Shown here piece after piece: positions 19,621-30,328 of a stretch of 64,000 nucleotides of DNA. Source of the DNA: an uncultured SAR86 cluster bacterium (GTDB lineage Bacteria; Pseudomonadota; Gammaproteobacteria; Magnimaribacterales; D2472); assembly GCA_943789005.1 (NCBI GenBank), contig CALSSL010000002.1, forward strand, positions 205,716 to 269,715. The letters run 5' to 3'. The stretch's first letter is position 1. The number at the start of each line of letters is the position of its first letter. The notes under the pieces are model-generated. The model saw only the letters and a list, made by a program, of their open reading frames with translations. It did not search any database and was not told where the DNA came from. The position numbers and the translations under genes were made by a program.

Positions 19621-20204
19621 TAAGATTCCTCTTGAGTAGGATTAACAACTTCTGAAGCTGGAGCCAATTCCTCTTTGATTGGTTCTATGACTTCCATGGC
19701 CTCTTCGATTAGATTTCTATTATCTATTAAATCTCTAAAATAAGCTTCAATTTGTGGAGCATATTTTTCAATTATCGGTGTTATTTTTGATTGGTTAATT
19801 AAATCCGTTGATTTGATGCTTGATGGTAATAATAAAAATATAACAAAAAGAACTATCAAGCCTCTTGTGAGGCCAAACAAAACACCAAGAAACCTATCAA
19901 AGCCTGAAGCACCAGACCATTTAATAAGTGTTCCAATGAACTTTATAACCATTCCTCCAAGAATGATACAAACCATAAAGACCACAATGTAAGAAAGAAT
20001 TTTAGATACCTCTTCATTACCAATGTATTCATTAATTTTAGGAGTCGCTAAGTACTCAAGACTCACTGCAGCTATAAAAGCTACAACCCATAAAAATAAT
20101 GATAAAAATTCTTTGGTGAATCCTCTAGCTAAAGATATTAAGCCAGATGCTGTTAAAACAACTAAAATAAACCAATCAGTAATATTTAAACCTAGAGCTT
20201 CCAC
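19620..20204 (-). CDS. cvpA: CvpA family membrane protein
   Basis: A 194-residue inner-membrane protein with four hydrophobic segments in the first 125 residues (near 10-22, 28-46, 62-85, 100-122). The CvpA signature is LARGFTKEFLSL and a later FDRFLGVLFGLTRG. A polar, Glu/Pro-rich tail follows. CvpA is needed for colicin V production in E. coli and supports envelope integrity; its mechanism is unsettled. It sits between the SPOR-domain gene (overlap 13 bases) and purF, its usual place. Confidence 0.92.
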   Translation of the reverse strand: MEALGLNITDWFILVVLTASGLISLARGFTKEFLSLFLWVVAFIAAVSLEYLATPKINEYIGNEEVSKILSYIVVFMVCIILGGMVIKFIGTLIKWSGASGFDRFLGVLFGLTRGLIVLFVIFLLLPSSIKSTDLINQSKITPIIEKYAPQIEAYFRDLIDNRNLIEEAMEVIEPIKEELAPASEVVNPTQEES

Positions 20205-20668
20205 CTAGATATCTCCCCTTTTGTTGATTCTGAAACCTTATGTATTAATTCAATGTTTGATTCAATATCATCTTTTTCTAAAAACGGTCCTACATAGACA
20301 GCATGAAGATTTTTCTTGGTTCCAAAAATTTCGGTAAAAGCAGGAAAACCGCCTTGATTAATCTTTGTAACCATTGTATTTGCTCTATCTTCAGAAGATA
20401 AAACATGAACCCTAAGAACGAAAAGATCAAAATCAGATTTTTCAATGCTCGCTAGATCTGAATTTATTAAAGGACTTTCAATAAAAATTTCTTTTTCTTC
20501 AACCTCTGTTTCAACAGGATTTTCTTTTTCTACCGATGTTTCATTTATTGAAGGGTTAGAAACTTTAAATTCTTGTTGGTAATCAATCTGAGGAGTTAAA
20601 ACAACAAAAAGTAAAACAAGCAGTATGCTAATGCTAAAAACGAGGCCAACAACTCTCTCAATATTCAT
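20192..20668 (-). CDS. dedD: SPOR-domain protein, DedD-like
   Basis: A 158-residue protein with one N-terminal membrane helix (residues about 8-26), an acidic linker, and a C-terminal SPOR domain (about 85-155; FVLRVHVLSSEDRANTMV, then HAVYVGPF). SPOR domains bind denuded glycan at the division septum, and DedD is a cell-division protein. The position upstream of cvpA-purF is that of dedD in E. coli. In most relatives folC lies between accD and dedD; here dedD starts within the accD stop codon (TAATG), so folC is absent from this place. Confidence 0.88.
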   Translation of the reverse strand: MNIERVVGLVFSISILLVLLFVVLTPQIDYQQEFKVSNPSINETSVEKENPVETEVEEKEIFIESPLINSDLASIEKSDFDLFVLRVHVLSSEDRANTMVTKINQGGFPAFTEIFGTKKNLHAVYVGPFLEKDDIESNIELIHKVSESTKGEISRWKL

Positions 20669-21513
20669 TAAGCTTTATGTATTTTTTTAAGTAGTCCATG
20701 AACTTTACTTCTAATATTTTTTCTGTGAACAATCATATCAATCGCACCATTCTTTAACAAAAACTCTGACTTTTGAAAATCTTCTGGCAAATCTACTCTA
20801 ACCGTTTGCTCGATAACCCTTCTTCCTGCAAACCCAACCAGTGCATCAGGCTCAGCTATATTTATATCTCCAAGCATTGCTAAGCTTGCTGAGACACCTC
20901 CATAGATAGGATCTACCATGACAGAAATATAAGGCAGTTTTTCTGCTTTAAGTTTCTGAAGAGCTGCAGAAGTCTTAGCCATTTGCATTAGAGAAATCAT
21001 AGATTCCTGCATTCTTGCTCCACCACTTGTTGCAAAGCATATAAATGGGCATCTAGAATTAATAGCTTCATTAACACCTTGAACAAATTTTTCTCCAACA
21101 ACTCCTCCCATTGAGCCGCCCATAAATCTAAATTCAAAAGCAGCAACAACAACATCAATTGAGTCTAGAGCACCCTTACCAATAATAATTGCTTCATTTT
21201 CGCCAGTGGATGAGACAGCATCTTTTATCCTGGACTTATAATGTTTGGTATCTTTAAAATTTAATGGGTCTTTAGTTTTAATATCTTTTGCAATTTCATC
21301 AAAATGACCATTATCTAAAAAAATTTCTAATCTTTTTCTAGCGCCTATTCTTAGATGGTGGTCGCATTTAGAGCATACGAATAAAGACTTCTCTAAATCA
21401 GGTGCGTAAAGAACTGATTCGCATGAAGGACAAGAAGTCCAAAGACCGTCAGGAACCTTACTTTTAGACTTGGATGTCATCATTGAAGGTATAAGCCTTG
21501 TTAGCCAGTTCAT
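20668..21513 (-). CDS. accD: Acetyl-CoA carboxylase carboxyltransferase subunit beta
   Basis: AccD is the beta half of the carboxyltransferase that makes malonyl-CoA for fatty acid synthesis. The 281-residue protein opens with the four-cysteine zinc finger (CPSCESVLY, then CSKCDHH, residues about 28-50). The crotonase-like fold follows, with GGARMQESMISLMQMAK near residue 160. ATG at 21513 overlaps the trpA stop by four bases (ATGA). No other acc genes are in the window. Confidence 0.96.
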   Translation of the reverse strand: MNWLTRLIPSMMTSKSKSKVPDGLWTSCPSCESVLYAPDLEKSLFVCSKCDHHLRIGARKRLEIFLDNGHFDEIAKDIKTKDPLNFKDTKHYKSRIKDAVSSTGENEAIIIGKGALDSIDVVVAAFEFRFMGGSMGGVVGEKFVQGVNEAINSRCPFICFATSGGARMQESMISLMQMAKTSAALQKLKAEKLPYISVMVDPIYGGVSASLAMLGDINIAEPDALVGFAGRRVIEQTVRVDLPEDFQKSEFLLKNGAIDMIVHRKNIRSKVHGLLKKIHKA

Positions 21514-22295
21514 GATATAGCTGTTTTCATCTCCCTAAGATATTTACCTATTCTACCAAATTCTTTTGTTAATGACTCTTCATCTATCATTTCAACAATA
21601 GATGAGCCTATAACAATGCCATCTGAGTATGCTGCAAGCGTCTTTGCATCTTCAATCGATTTAATACCAAATCCTGCCATGGTAGGTAAATCTGTATATT
21701 GTTGAATCCTTGCAATATTTTTTTGGATTTCATCTATGTTTAAATTTGAAGAACCTGTAACACCTCTAAGATTAACGTAATAGATAAACCCAGTGCTATT
21801 TTTGGCTATAGACTCAACTCTTTCTTCTTTTGTGGTTGGTGAGATTAAAGAAATGGTATTTATGTTTGGGTTAGAGATTCCATAGGTTTCTAAATTAAGC
21901 TCACCAGGAACATCAACGACCAAAATAGAATCAACACTATTACTATCAGCAGACTTCACCATATCAATATGTGAAATAAAAGTATTTAAATAACCCATCA
22001 ACACAATTGGAGTTTCTTTATCAACTGTTCTAAATTTTTTAACTGTATCTAGAATCATTTTTAATGATATATCATTTTTTAAAGCTCTATCATGTGCTCT
22101 TTGAATAGTAGGACCTTCTGCTATAGGATCTGTAAATGGAACACCTATTTCAATAACATCAACCCCTGATTTAACAAATAAGTGCATAAGTTCAAGAGTC
22201 GTATCTAGGTCTGGGTCACCAGCAACTAAATAAGCAACCAAAGCTTTTTGATTGGTATTCTTCAGCTCAACTAATTTAGAAGACAGTCTATTCAA
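21510..22295 (-). CDS. trpA: Tryptophan synthase alpha subunit
   Basis: TrpA splits indole-3-glycerol phosphate to indole and glyceraldehyde 3-phosphate, passing indole through a tunnel to TrpB. The 261-residue TIM barrel has [13 protein letters not shown] with both catalytic acids (Glu and the Asp of TDP), [10 protein letters not shown] for the loop 6 region, and GFGI and GSSIVEM for phosphate binding. It overlaps trpB upstream and accD downstream by four bases each. Confidence 0.96.
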   Translation of the reverse strand: MNRLSSKLVELKNTNQKALVAYLVAGDPDLDTTLELMHLFVKSGVDVIEIGVPFTDPIAEGPTIQRAHDRALKNDISLKMILDTVKKFRTVDKETPIVLMGYLNTFISHIDMVKSADSNSVDSILVVDVPGELNLETYGISNPNINTISLISPTTKEERVESIAKNSTGFIYYVNLRGVTGSSNLNIDEIQKNIARIQQYTDLPTMAGFGIKSIEDAKTLAAYSDGIVIGSSIVEMIDEESLTKEFGRIGKYLREMKTAIS

Positions 22296-23497
22296 AACTT
22301 AATTCCATCTATTTCAGCAACAGTATTTATATCCTTATCTCCTCGTCCGGATACATTAACAACAACGTTTGATGACGAATCTAATTCTTTCATTAGAAGT
22401 TCTAAATATGCAAAAGCATGTGCGGTTTCTAAAGCCGGCATAATACCTTCGAGCTCAGTAACTTCATGAAATGCTTTTAATGCATCATCATCACTAACAG
22501 CAACATATTCAGCTCTTCCAACATCCTTTAACCAAGAATGTTCTGGCCCGACACCGGGATAATCTAATCCTGCTGAAACTGATTTTGTATCTTTAACTTG
22601 TCCTGCTTCATCCTGCATAAGATAACTTCGCGCACCATGAAGGACTCCTGGTGTGCCATCATTAAGAGGCGCAGCATGCTCGCCTGTGGCAACACCCTTC
22701 CCGCCTGCCTCAACTCCAATAAGTCTTGTTTCTTTTATATCTATAAATGGATGAAAAATACCCATGGCATTAGAGCCGCCACCAACACAGGCCACAATAG
22801 CATCTGGCATTTTTCCAAATAAATCTTTTGATTGCTCAATTACCTCTTTTCCGACAACAGAATTAAAGTCTCTAACTATCATTGGATACGGATGAGGTCC
22901 TGTAACACTTCCAATAATATAGTAAGTATCATCTACATTAGTTACCCAATCTCTAAGAGCTTCATTTAGAGCATCTTTTAAAGTTGCTGAACCCGAATCA
23001 ACAGGATGTACCTGAGCACCCAATAATTTAATTCTATAAACATTTAATGACTGCCTTCTAACGTCTTCTGCGCCCATATAAATATGGCATTCTAAACCTA
23101 GTCTTGCAGCAACAGTTGCTGTTGCAACCCCATGCTGACCAGCTCCAGTCTCAGCAATAATTCTTTTCTTACCCATATGCTTCGCAAGCAAAATTTGACC
23201 AACTGTATTATTAATCTTGTGTGCGCCTGTATGGTTAAGATCTTCTCTCTTAAGCCAAATTGAACCAGAACCATAATGATCTGTTAGTCTTTGAGCAAAA
23301 TACAAAGGTGAGGGTCTTCCAACAAAAGCAGATAAATCTTTATAAAACTCATCAATAAAATCTTTATTATCTTTTAGTTTGTTGTAGGTATTTTCAAGCT
23401 CTTCCAAAGCATACATAAGTGTCTCTGGAACAAACTTTCCTCCGTATTCACCAAAAAATCCTTCTTTGTCAGGAAAATTAAAATTATCAGATGCCAT
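22292..23497 (-). CDS. trpB: Tryptophan synthase beta subunit
   Basis: TrpB joins indole and serine to give tryptophan with pyridoxal phosphate. The 401-residue protein has the PLP lysine in [10 protein letters not shown] (near residue 94), the [10 protein letters not shown] substrate loop, the phosphate-binding GGGSNA and the C-terminal SGRGDKD. The N-terminus [14 protein letters not shown] is typical of standard TrpB1. It overlaps trpF by 11 bases and trpA by four. Confidence 0.97.
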   Translation of the reverse strand: MASDNFNFPDKEGFFGEYGGKFVPETLMYALEELENTYNKLKDNKDFIDEFYKDLSAFVGRPSPLYFAQRLTDHYGSGSIWLKREDLNHTGAHKINNTVGQILLAKHMGKKRIIAETGAGQHGVATATVAARLGLECHIYMGAEDVRRQSLNVYRIKLLGAQVHPVDSGSATLKDALNEALRDWVTNVDDTYYIIGSVTGPHPYPMIVRDFNSVVGKEVIEQSKDLFGKMPDAIVACVGGGSNAMGIFHPFIDIKETRLIGVEAGGKGVATGEHAAPLNDGTPGVLHGARSYLMQDEAGQVKDTKSVSAGLDYPGVGPEHSWLKDVGRAEYVAVSDDDALKAFHEVTELEGIMPALETAHAFAYLELLMKELDSSSNVVVNVSGRGDKDINTVAEIDGIKF

Positions 23498-24113
23498 AAG
23501 CTTTTATTGTTTTTAAAATATTTGTTACCAATTCAATATTTTTGATGCCCTCTTGCGATTCAACTCCAGAGTTCAAATCCAAGCACCAAGAGTTTGTATT
23601 CAATGCATTATCGACATTTTGAGAATTAATTCCACCGGAAAGAACGATATTTTGATCATTATTATCAATATCTTTCAATATTTGCCAATTAAAAGATTCG
23701 CCTGTGCCCCCGTATGAACCCTCTTTATGGTTTTCGAGCAAAATTGCTTGGGCTGAGTTATACAAAGAGATACTTTTTAAATCATCAACATTCTTAACTC
23801 TTATTGCTTTCCAAAAATCAAGACCAAAAGATTCGCAAAAATTATTTTCCTCATCACCGTGAAATTGCAGGATTGGATTATTAAAGTATGAAGAAGTTTG
23901 ATATACATAATCTTCATCAGGGTTAACATACACACATACTGGTCTAGAGTCTTTGAAATCTATATCTTTAATAGATTCAAGAAAGGTATTATTTACAAAC
24001 CTTAGGCTTTTTGCATAAAAAATAAATCCTATAAAATCTATATTAAGATTTATTAAATCTTTTAAAATTTCAGTATTAGAAATGCCACAAATTTTTACTT
24101 TTGGTGGATTCAT
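23487..24113 (-). CDS. trpF: Phosphoribosylanthranilate isomerase, with Asp-to-Glu at the general acid
   Basis: TrpF isomerises phosphoribosylanthranilate to CdRP. The 208-residue TIM barrel has the general base Cys9 in KICGI, the early LRFV segment and phosphate-binding segments YGGTG, SGGI and NSGVES. The general acid is normally Asp in a LLD...GG(T/S)G context (Asp126 in Thermotoga maritima). Here the residue is Glu127 ([15 protein letters not shown]), clearly encoded GAA. A conservative change may keep activity, but it is unusual. It is coupled to truA and trpB by overlaps of 4 and 11 bases. Confidence 0.93.
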   Translation of the reverse strand: MNPPKVKICGISNTEILKDLINLNIDFIGFIFYAKSLRFVNNTFLESIKDIDFKDSRPVCVYVNPDEDYVYQTSSYFNNPILQFHGDEENNFCESFGLDFWKAIRVKNVDDLKSISLYNSAQAILLENHKEGSYGGTGESFNWQILKDIDNNDQNIVLSGGINSQNVDNALNTNSWCLDLNSGVESQEGIKNIELVTNILKTIKAYGI

Positions 24114-24895
24114 CTTTTAAACCTATCCATTAAATGTTGGGTCGGGCTAGCGATGTTAAATTTTAAATCATATTTAGGTCCAAGAAAAAATAAACCCTTA
24201 GCAGAAAGAGTCTTCCCTGCGAAGCGCCTATCTTTCTTTGAAAGAATTTCTTCAACAGAAGAATTAATTTCTCCCTTAGCAATATCTATAAGGGTTCCAA
24301 CCATAATTCTTACCATATTGTGCAAAAATGCATTTGCTTTAATGGTTATAAATATAAATCTATCATGAGATTCAATATCAATCATATTGATGGTTTTTGT
24401 TGGATTCTTTGAATTGCAACTAGAGCTTCTAAAAGAAGTAAAATCATGAGTTCCCAAAAACATATTTGCTTGAAGTTTAAGAAGATTTAGGTCTATTTTA
24501 TTGCTATCCCAGTGTGACATATTAGCAAAAAATAAAGGTTTACTTCTTGAGTTGTAGATTACGTATGTATAGCTTCTTTCTATAGCAGAATAGCGAGAAT
24601 GAAAATCATCTGGAACCCTTGAGATGCTTGTAACAGCAATGGAATCTGCAAGATTTGAATTAATTCCATCTATCCAGTTTTTGTTTGGTCTTTCAAGCTC
24701 TGTTGTAAAATCAAAAACCTGAGATAAAGCATGGACACCTGCATCAGTTCTGCCTGCATAATTAATAACTACTTTTTCTTGAGTGATCTTCTCTAATGCT
24801 TCTTCTATATTCTGTTGAACAGAGTCAGCATTTTTTTGTCTCTGAAATCCTGCAAAGATAGAGCCATCATACTCAGTTGTAAAAGCTAACTTCAC
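24110..24895 (-). CDS. truA: tRNA pseudouridine(38-40) synthase
   Basis: TruA makes pseudouridine at positions 38-40 of the tRNA anticodon arm. The 261-residue protein begins with the TruA signature EYDGSIFAGFQRQ and contains the catalytic Asp in AGRTDAGVHAL (near residue 51) and the late FLHNMVRIMVGTL. Spacing in the fimV-truA-trpF order is typical of Pseudomonas-like gammaproteobacteria. It overlaps fimV and trpF by four bases each. Confidence 0.96.
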   Translation of the reverse strand: MKLAFTTEYDGSIFAGFQRQKNADSVQQNIEEALEKITQEKVVINYAGRTDAGVHALSQVFDFTTELERPNKNWIDGINSNLADSIAVTSISRVPDDFHSRYSAIERSYTYVIYNSRSKPLFFANMSHWDSNKIDLNLLKLQANMFLGTHDFTSFRSSSCNSKNPTKTINMIDIESHDRFIFITIKANAFLHNMVRIMVGTLIDIAKGEINSSVEEILSKKDRRFAGKTLSAKGLFFLGPKYDLKFNIASPTQHLMDRFKR

Positions 24896-26205
24896 TGTTC
24901 ACTAATTTTATCTAATAAACTTTGAGCACTATTTTTTAACGTATGGCTGTCTGTTGATTTAATTAGATTTTCTAAAATAGTTTTAGCGTTTTTAAAATCG
25001 CCCATTTCATTGTAAGTAATTGCCAAATCAAGCTGCTGCTCATCTTGATTATTCTGAATACTTAAGCCTTTTGGTAAGCCTTCAATAGATGATGGAGAGT
25101 CTTCTGCTTCTTCAAAATCATATTCAATTTTCTTGGGTTGCCTTGATTTAAGTTGAATGTAAATAAGAGCTATGAGCACCCCAGAAAGAATCGATACAAA
25201 TGCTACAAAAAGAAGATCCATTAACCCGAACCCTTGGGCTTTTTCATTTTGAATTATTTCAGTTTCTTTAATAAGCTCTTGTGCTACCTTGCTTTCTATA
25301 GCCATCTCTAAAGTTTTTGTGTTGTTTTCTATCAAACTTTTTGGATCATTAAGATTCTCATCGAGAATATCAATTGATTCATTTGCATCTTCTTCAATTA
25401 CTTCTTTAGCTTTTGGCTCTAATGATTCTTTTATTTTTGGTGCAGTTAGAACCAATAATGACTTCATCGCGGGAACAAGAGATAAAGAGTATGAATCATT
25501 CATTGCTAATATTGAACTTCTTGCCTCATTATCTGAAATATTAGCCATGCTTGAGAAAGTTGGAATGATTAAGTCTTTGTCATTTCTTACAAGGTTTATA
25601 TTCCCATCGATAAAAGCATCTTTATTTCCAAGATATATTGACCACATAATTTGATATATCGAAGTATTGGTTGTCTCTTGCTTAATGCTTGAGGCCATGC
25701 TCCACATGGTACTAATATCACTTGCCTTGATCACCTTTTGTTGCTCTAGAGCAGTTTCTATAATCTCTTGTTGAGCTGGTTCAGGTTTTCTGATATTTGT
25801 TTCAACAGGTACAGGTTTATAGACTGTCCTTTGAGATTCTATTTTTGGTGAGGTATTAATTTTTGAAGGTAGGAAAATAAAAATATCTTTAGCTAGTTCA
25901 TTTTTAATAACAAGCTTAAAGTTAAAATAATTTCCTTCATATTCATCTTTTAAAACAATAGAAAAAGTTTTGTAGTTAGAGAAATTTTCCAAAAGAGTGT
26001 ATGAAATGTTTTCTTCGGATAGCAAGTCGTCTGATTTGTACTCTTTTAGAAGGATGTCTTTGTCGGAGATTCTTGTACTTTGAATTTTGAATTCAATAAC
26101 TCTTTCGCCCTTGTTATTAAGACTTAGCTTTGGCGATGAGAGTAATGCATCAGCAATAATATTTAACGGAAGTAAGAAGAAAGAAATTAAAAAGATTCTT
26201 AACAC
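24892..26205 (-). CDS. fimV: FimV/HubP-like polar landmark protein
   Basis: A 437-residue protein with a signal peptide, a periplasmic region and one membrane helix near residues 325-348, followed by a cytoplasmic tail. Residues about 165-215 (ISTMWSMASSIK, AFIDGNINLVRN) match the FimV segment that reads LWSIA...DAFINGNINLL. The C-terminal 45 residues (LDLAITYNEMGDFKNAKTIL) form the conserved FimV TPR-like end. FimV/HubP proteins organise the cell pole and twitching or flagellar machinery; no pilus genes are nearby. It is about half the usual length, lacking most of the acidic repeat region, and sits in the standard asd-fimV-truA place. Confidence 0.85.
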   Translation of the reverse strand: MLRIFLISFFLLPLNIIADALLSSPKLSLNNKGERVIEFKIQSTRISDKDILLKEYKSDDLLSEENISYTLLENFSNYKTFSIVLKDEYEGNYFNFKLVIKNELAKDIFIFLPSKINTSPKIESQRTVYKPVPVETNIRKPEPAQQEIIETALEQQKVIKASDISTMWSMASSIKQETTNTSIYQIMWSIYLGNKDAFIDGNINLVRNDKDLIIPTFSSMANISDNEARSSILAMNDSYSLSLVPAMKSLLVLTAPKIKESLEPKAKEVIEEDANESIDILDENLNDPKSLIENNTKTLEMAIESKVAQELIKETEIIQNEKAQGFGLMDLLFVAFVSILSGVLIALIYIQLKSRQPKKIEYDFEEAEDSPSSIEGLPKGLSIQNNQDEQQLDLAITYNEMGDFKNAKTILENLIKSTDSHTLKNSAQSLLDKISEQ

Positions 26206-27218
26206 AATTTATTATTAGTAATTAATTTTTGAAGGATTTGTACTGCATTCAAAGCAGCGCCCTTTCCATAAACATTATCAGCAACAATCCAAAGTGAGAC
26301 CCATGTATCTCCTTGAATATTCTGTGATCTTATTCTTCCTACATACACATCCTCAGAATCATTAGCTTGTTCATAGGGAGTTGGATATTCTAAGGTTTCA
26401 GGATTGTCCATAACGCACACACCTTCATTTCCTTGGACTGTTTTAATAATATCTTCTCTTGAAGCATCGTTAGACATTTTTAGAAAAACTGCTTCAGAAT
26501 GGCCGTTGAATACAGGAACTCTTGCACAAGTTGCTTGAACATCGATATTTGGATCTAAAATTTTCTTTGTTTCCCATACTAATTTCATTTCCTCTTTGGT
26601 AAAGGCATTATCTAAGAAGATATCACATTGAGGTATTACATTGAAAGCAATAGGTTTTGGATACACTTTTGATTCAGAAGATTCACTCTCGTAAGTTTGA
26701 GATCTTAGCTCTTCAACCGCCTCTTTACCCGTTCCAGAAACGGCTTGATAGGTAGCGATATTTAAGAACTCAATACCATACTTCTCATGGATCGGTTTCA
26801 AAACCATAAGTAGTTGAGATGTTGAACAATTTGGATTGGCTATCAATGTCGGCTCTTCTAAACTTTCAATAATATGCCCATTAATTTCTGGGATAATCAA
26901 AGGTATGTCATCGTTATATCTAAATTCAGATGACAGATCAATAACATAACTTCCAGCTTCAACAAATTTCTTTGCATACTCCTTTGCAACTGAGCCTCCG
27001 GCAGAAAAAATTGTAATATTTGCTGTTTTTGGATCAAATGAATCTAAGTCCCCAATAATATATTCTTGATTTTGAAAATTGATAGCTTGGCCAACAGTAG
27101 ATTTTCCAAGAGGAAAAAGATTATCAATTTTAATCTCTTTTTTTTCTAATAACTGGAGTATTTTTTGTCCAACAACACCAGATGCGCCTACTAGAGCCAT
27201 GTTTAACACTTTATCCAT
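26199..27218 (-). CDS. asd: Aspartate-semialdehyde dehydrogenase
   Basis: Asd reduces aspartyl phosphate to aspartate semialdehyde for lysine, threonine, methionine and peptidoglycan diaminopimelate. The 339-residue protein has VGASGVVGQ for NADP, the catalytic Cys in ANPNCSTSQL (near residue 132), the substrate-site RVPVFNGHSE with the active histidine, and GAALNAVQI near the end. This is the shorter Usg/Asd2-like form found in the Pseudomonas-type leuB-asd-fimV order. It overlaps leuB and fimV by 8 and 7 bases. Confidence 0.95.
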   Translation of the reverse strand: MDKVLNMALVGASGVVGQKILQLLEKKEIKIDNLFPLGKSTVGQAINFQNQEYIIGDLDSFDPKTANITIFSAGGSVAKEYAKKFVEAGSYVIDLSSEFRYNDDIPLIIPEINGHIIESLEEPTLIANPNCSTSQLLMVLKPIHEKYGIEFLNIATYQAVSGTGKEAVEELRSQTYESESSESKVYPKPIAFNVIPQCDIFLDNAFTKEEMKLVWETKKILDPNIDVQATCARVPVFNGHSEAVFLKMSNDASREDIIKTVQGNEGVCVMDNPETLEYPTPYEQANDSEDVYVGRIRSQNIQGDTWVSLWIVADNVYGKGAALNAVQILQKLITNNKLC

Positions 27219-28287
27219 TTTTTAAAATTCCTATTAAAATTGCAGCTACTTCAGAAGTTTTAACATATTCATCGTTAGTGCTAATGTCCTTTGTTCTATA
27301 ACCTTGTGATATAAATTCTTTAATAGCTGCATCAATCTTATCGGCTAATTCTTTTTGCTCTAAAGAATACTTAAGAGCCATGCCAAGCGATGCAATCATT
27401 GCTATTGGATTAGCAATATTCTTTCCAGCAATATCAGGAGCGCTTCCATGACATGGTTCATACATACCTTGAGATGAGCTATTTATCGATGCTGATGGAA
27501 GCATTCCGATCGAACCTGATAATGTTGCAGCAATGTCAGACAAAATATCACCAAACAAATTACTAGAAACAATTACATCAAACTGGTTTGGATTAAGAAC
27601 AAGTTGCATTGCAGTATTGTCAGCTAACTGGTGTGACAATTCGACATCAGGAAAATCTTTTGCCATATCAGTAACAATTGATCTCCAAAATTTTGAAACT
27701 TCTAAGACATTTGCTTTTTCTACGGAACATAATTTTCCACCTCTTTTTTGAGCTGCTTCAAATGCTACTTTTGCTATTCGCTTTATTTCATCCTCGTTAT
27801 AGATCATTGTATTAAATGCATAAGAAGGTGTCTTATCTTCTACAATTGCTCTTGGCTCACCAAAATATATACCGCCAGTAAGCTCTCTTACTATAAGAAT
27901 GTCTAAGTTCTCAATAATATGATTCTTGATTGGCGATGCTGATGCTAATTCATTAAATAAAAATGCAGGTCTAAGATTTGCAAATAATTCTAATTCTTTT
28001 CTTAGAGATAAAAGTGCCTGCTCTGGTCTATCATCCCACCCTAGGTTATCCCATTTAGGCCCACCAACAGCTCCAAACAAAATAGCATCAGATTTTTTTG
28101 CTTTTGCTAAGACATTGTCCGGCAGAGGAGATCCGTGCTTATCATAAGAAGTGCCACCTGCATCCATTTCAGTAATATTAAAATCCAAACTATATTCAGC
28201 GATTAAATAATCTAAAACTTCTTTAGCAGAACTAGTCACCTCCTGCCCAATACCATCACCCGGTAGAATTAATATTTCTTTACTCAT
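27211..28287 (-). CDS. leuB: 3-isopropylmalate dehydrogenase
   Basis: LeuB oxidises and decarboxylates 3-isopropylmalate to the keto acid precursor of leucine. It has the N-terminal ILILPGDGIGQEV, the arginine-containing ELTGGIYFGEPR, EKANVLEVSKFWR and GSAPDIAGKNIANP. I start it at ATG 28287, not the upstream in-frame ATG at 28329, because homologs begin just before ILPGDG; this leaves an 8-base overlap with leuD. Length is 358 residues, normal for the family. Confidence 0.96.
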   Translation of the reverse strand: MSKEILILPGDGIGQEVTSSAKEVLDYLIAEYSLDFNITEMDAGGTSYDKHGSPLPDNVLAKAKKSDAILFGAVGGPKWDNLGWDDRPEQALLSLRKELELFANLRPAFLFNELASASPIKNHIIENLDILIVRELTGGIYFGEPRAIVEDKTPSYAFNTMIYNEDEIKRIAKVAFEAAQKRGGKLCSVEKANVLEVSKFWRSIVTDMAKDFPDVELSHQLADNTAMQLVLNPNQFDVIVSSNLFGDILSDIAATLSGSIGMLPSASINSSSQGMYEPCHGSAPDIAGKNIANPIAMIASLGMALKYSLEQKELADKIDAAIKEFISQGYRTKDISTNDEYVKTSEVAAILIGILKNG

Positions 28288-28930
28288 TTGAAAATATCCA
28301 TGGTTTTTCTTTTTTTCTAATCTGCTCAAAGCTCATTATTTTTTCTTTAAATTTAAGTGTCATATCAACATCATCTAAGCCATAAATAATTCTTTCAAGA
28401 AGATTGTCTTCAACTTCAAAAGAATATAATTCTGTTTCATTTTGTGATATTTTTTTTGAATCTAAACTTACAGTTAATTCAGTAAACCCTTTATTAAAAG
28501 CCTTAAATAAGTTATCTATTTGATCTTTACTAAGTCTAATTGGTAAAACACCATTTTTAAAACAGTTGTTATAAAAAATATCTCCAAAAGAAGAGGCGAT
28601 AACAGCTTTAATACCAAAATCTCTTAAAGCCCAAACAGCATGTTCTCTAGACGAACCGCATCCAAAATTATCTCTAGTTAATAGAATTGTAGCTTTATCA
28701 AAAGGAACTTTATTAAGTATGAAATCAGTATTCTGCTTCCTATCACCTTTCAATACTCCTAATCTGCCATCGTCAAGATATCTCCATCCATCAAATAAAT
28801 AATCCTCAAACCCATATTTCTTTATAGATTTTAAATATTCTGTAGGAATAATCTGATCGGTATCAATATTATCTCTATCAATAGAGGCAACTACACCGCT
28901 TATTATTAATTCGTTACCTTCTATCTTCAT
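28280..28930 (-). CDS. leuD: 3-isopropylmalate dehydratase small subunit
   Basis: LeuD is the swivelling small subunit that pairs with LeuC to isomerise isopropylmalate. At 216 residues it shows the family series [16 protein letters not shown] near residue 15, [13 protein letters not shown] near residue 90, and [14 protein letters not shown]. It is coupled to leuC (overlap four bases) and leuB (overlap eight bases). Confidence 0.96.
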   Translation of the reverse strand: MKIEGNELIISGVVASIDRDNIDTDQIIPTEYLKSIKKYGFEDYLFDGWRYLDDGRLGVLKGDRKQNTDFILNKVPFDKATILLTRDNFGCGSSREHAVWALRDFGIKAVIASSFGDIFYNNCFKNGVLPIRLSKDQIDNLFKAFNKGFTELTVSLDSKKISQNETELYSFEVEDNLLERIIYGLDDVDMTLKFKEKIMSFEQIRKKEKPWIFSNE

Positions 28931-30327
28931 GATGGATCTACCACTCTTCCATTAACAGCTGTTAAGGCAGCCATTAAAGGACTCATTAAATGTGTTCTTC
29001 CAAGAGTGCCCTGTCTACCTTCAAAATTTCTATTTGATGTTGAGGCACATCTTTCATATGGTTTTAATTGATCTGGATTCATACCCAAACACATTGAACA
29101 TCCTGGGTCTCTCCAAACAAAACCTGCTTTTTGAAATATAATATCTAAACCTTCTGACTCTGCTTGCTGTTTAACTAAACCAGAACCAGGCACAACTATT
29201 GCTTCGATAATATCATCTGAAACATTCTTGCCATCAACCGCCTTAGCAGCCTCTCTAAGATCTTCAATTCTAGAGTTTGTGCAGGACCCAATAAAAACTT
29301 TATCAAATTTTAGATCAGTTAATTTCTGATTTTCTTCAATACCCATATATTGTTTTGCCAATTCAACATTTCTTTTATTTTCTACCTCTACGTTATTCAA
29401 ATCAGGTATGTCTTGATCAAAATCTATGACCATTTCTGGAGATGTTCCCCATGTAACTTGAGGTTTGATTAGTGAAACATCTATTTCTATTTCTTTATTG
29501 AATACTGCATCGGTATCTGATGTTAGTTTGCTCCAATGATGACAAGCAGACTCGAATTCTTCTTCGGATAATTGAGAATGATTTTTTACGTACTCGATTG
29601 TAGTTGCATCTGGAGCAATCAGACCAACCTTAGCACCTGCTTCAATGGACATATTACATATAGTCATTCTAGCTTCCATAGATATGCTTTCTATATATGA
29701 ACCAGAGAATTCTATTGCATGACCATTTCCACCAGCGGTTCCAATTTTTCCAATGAGGTATAAAACAATATCTTTAGATGTTACGCCGCTCTGTGGATTT
29801 CCATTGAATCTAACATTCATATTTTTCAATTTTGAAACTTTAAGTGTTTGAGTTGCAAGAACATGCTCCACTTCGGATGTTCCAATACCCATAGCTAAGC
29901 AGCCAAAAGCTCCATGAGTGGAAGTATGAGAATCACCACATACGATTGTCATTCCAGGCAAGGTATAACCTAACTCTGGGCCAATTACATGAACTATTCC
30001 CTGATTGGCTGATGTTATATCAAATTGTTTAATTCCAAACTTATTACAATTTTTATCAAGCTCTACAACTTGTATTTTTGATATTTCATCTAGAATATTA
30101 TCTGTTTGAAATGATTTGCCTCTCTCGGTAGGAACATTATGATCGGGTGTAGCAATATTTGCATTGAGCCTCCACGGGGTCAAACCCTTTTTAGATAGTC
30201 CTTCAAAAGCTTGGGGCGAAGTGACTTCATGAAGATATTGTCTATCAATATAAAGTAAAGATTCAGAAGAATCTAAGGTTATTATATGGTGTTCTTCCCA
30301 AAGCTTGTCATATAAAGTCTTTGGCAT
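28927..30327 (-). CDS. leuC: 3-isopropylmalate dehydratase large subunit
   Basis: LeuC carries the 4Fe-4S cluster of isopropylmalate isomerase. It shows [12 protein letters not shown] at the start, [28 protein letters not shown] and [11 protein letters not shown], the last two with the three cluster cysteines. I start it at ATG 30327, one base after the aroC stop; the longer frame from 30375 would add 16 residues overlapping aroC that no LeuC has. Length is 466 residues, as in E. coli. Confidence 0.96.
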   Translation of the reverse strand: MPKTLYDKLWEEHHIITLDSSESLLYIDRQYLHEVTSPQAFEGLSKKGLTPWRLNANIATPDHNVPTERGKSFQTDNILDEISKIQVVELDKNCNKFGIKQFDITSANQGIVHVIGPELGYTLPGMTIVCGDSHTSTHGAFGCLAMGIGTSEVEHVLATQTLKVSKLKNMNVRFNGNPQSGVTSKDIVLYLIGKIGTAGGNGHAIEFSGSYIESISMEARMTICNMSIEAGAKVGLIAPDATTIEYVKNHSQLSEEEFESACHHWSKLTSDTDAVFNKEIEIDVSLIKPQVTWGTSPEMVIDFDQDIPDLNNVEVENKRNVELAKQYMGIEENQKLTDLKFDKVFIGSCTNSRIEDLREAAKAVDGKNVSDDIIEAIVVPGSGLVKQQAESEGLDIIFQKAGFVWRDPGCSMCLGMNPDQLKPYERCASTSNRNFEGRQGTLGRTHLMSPLMAALTAVNGRVVDPS

Positions 30328-30328
30328 G

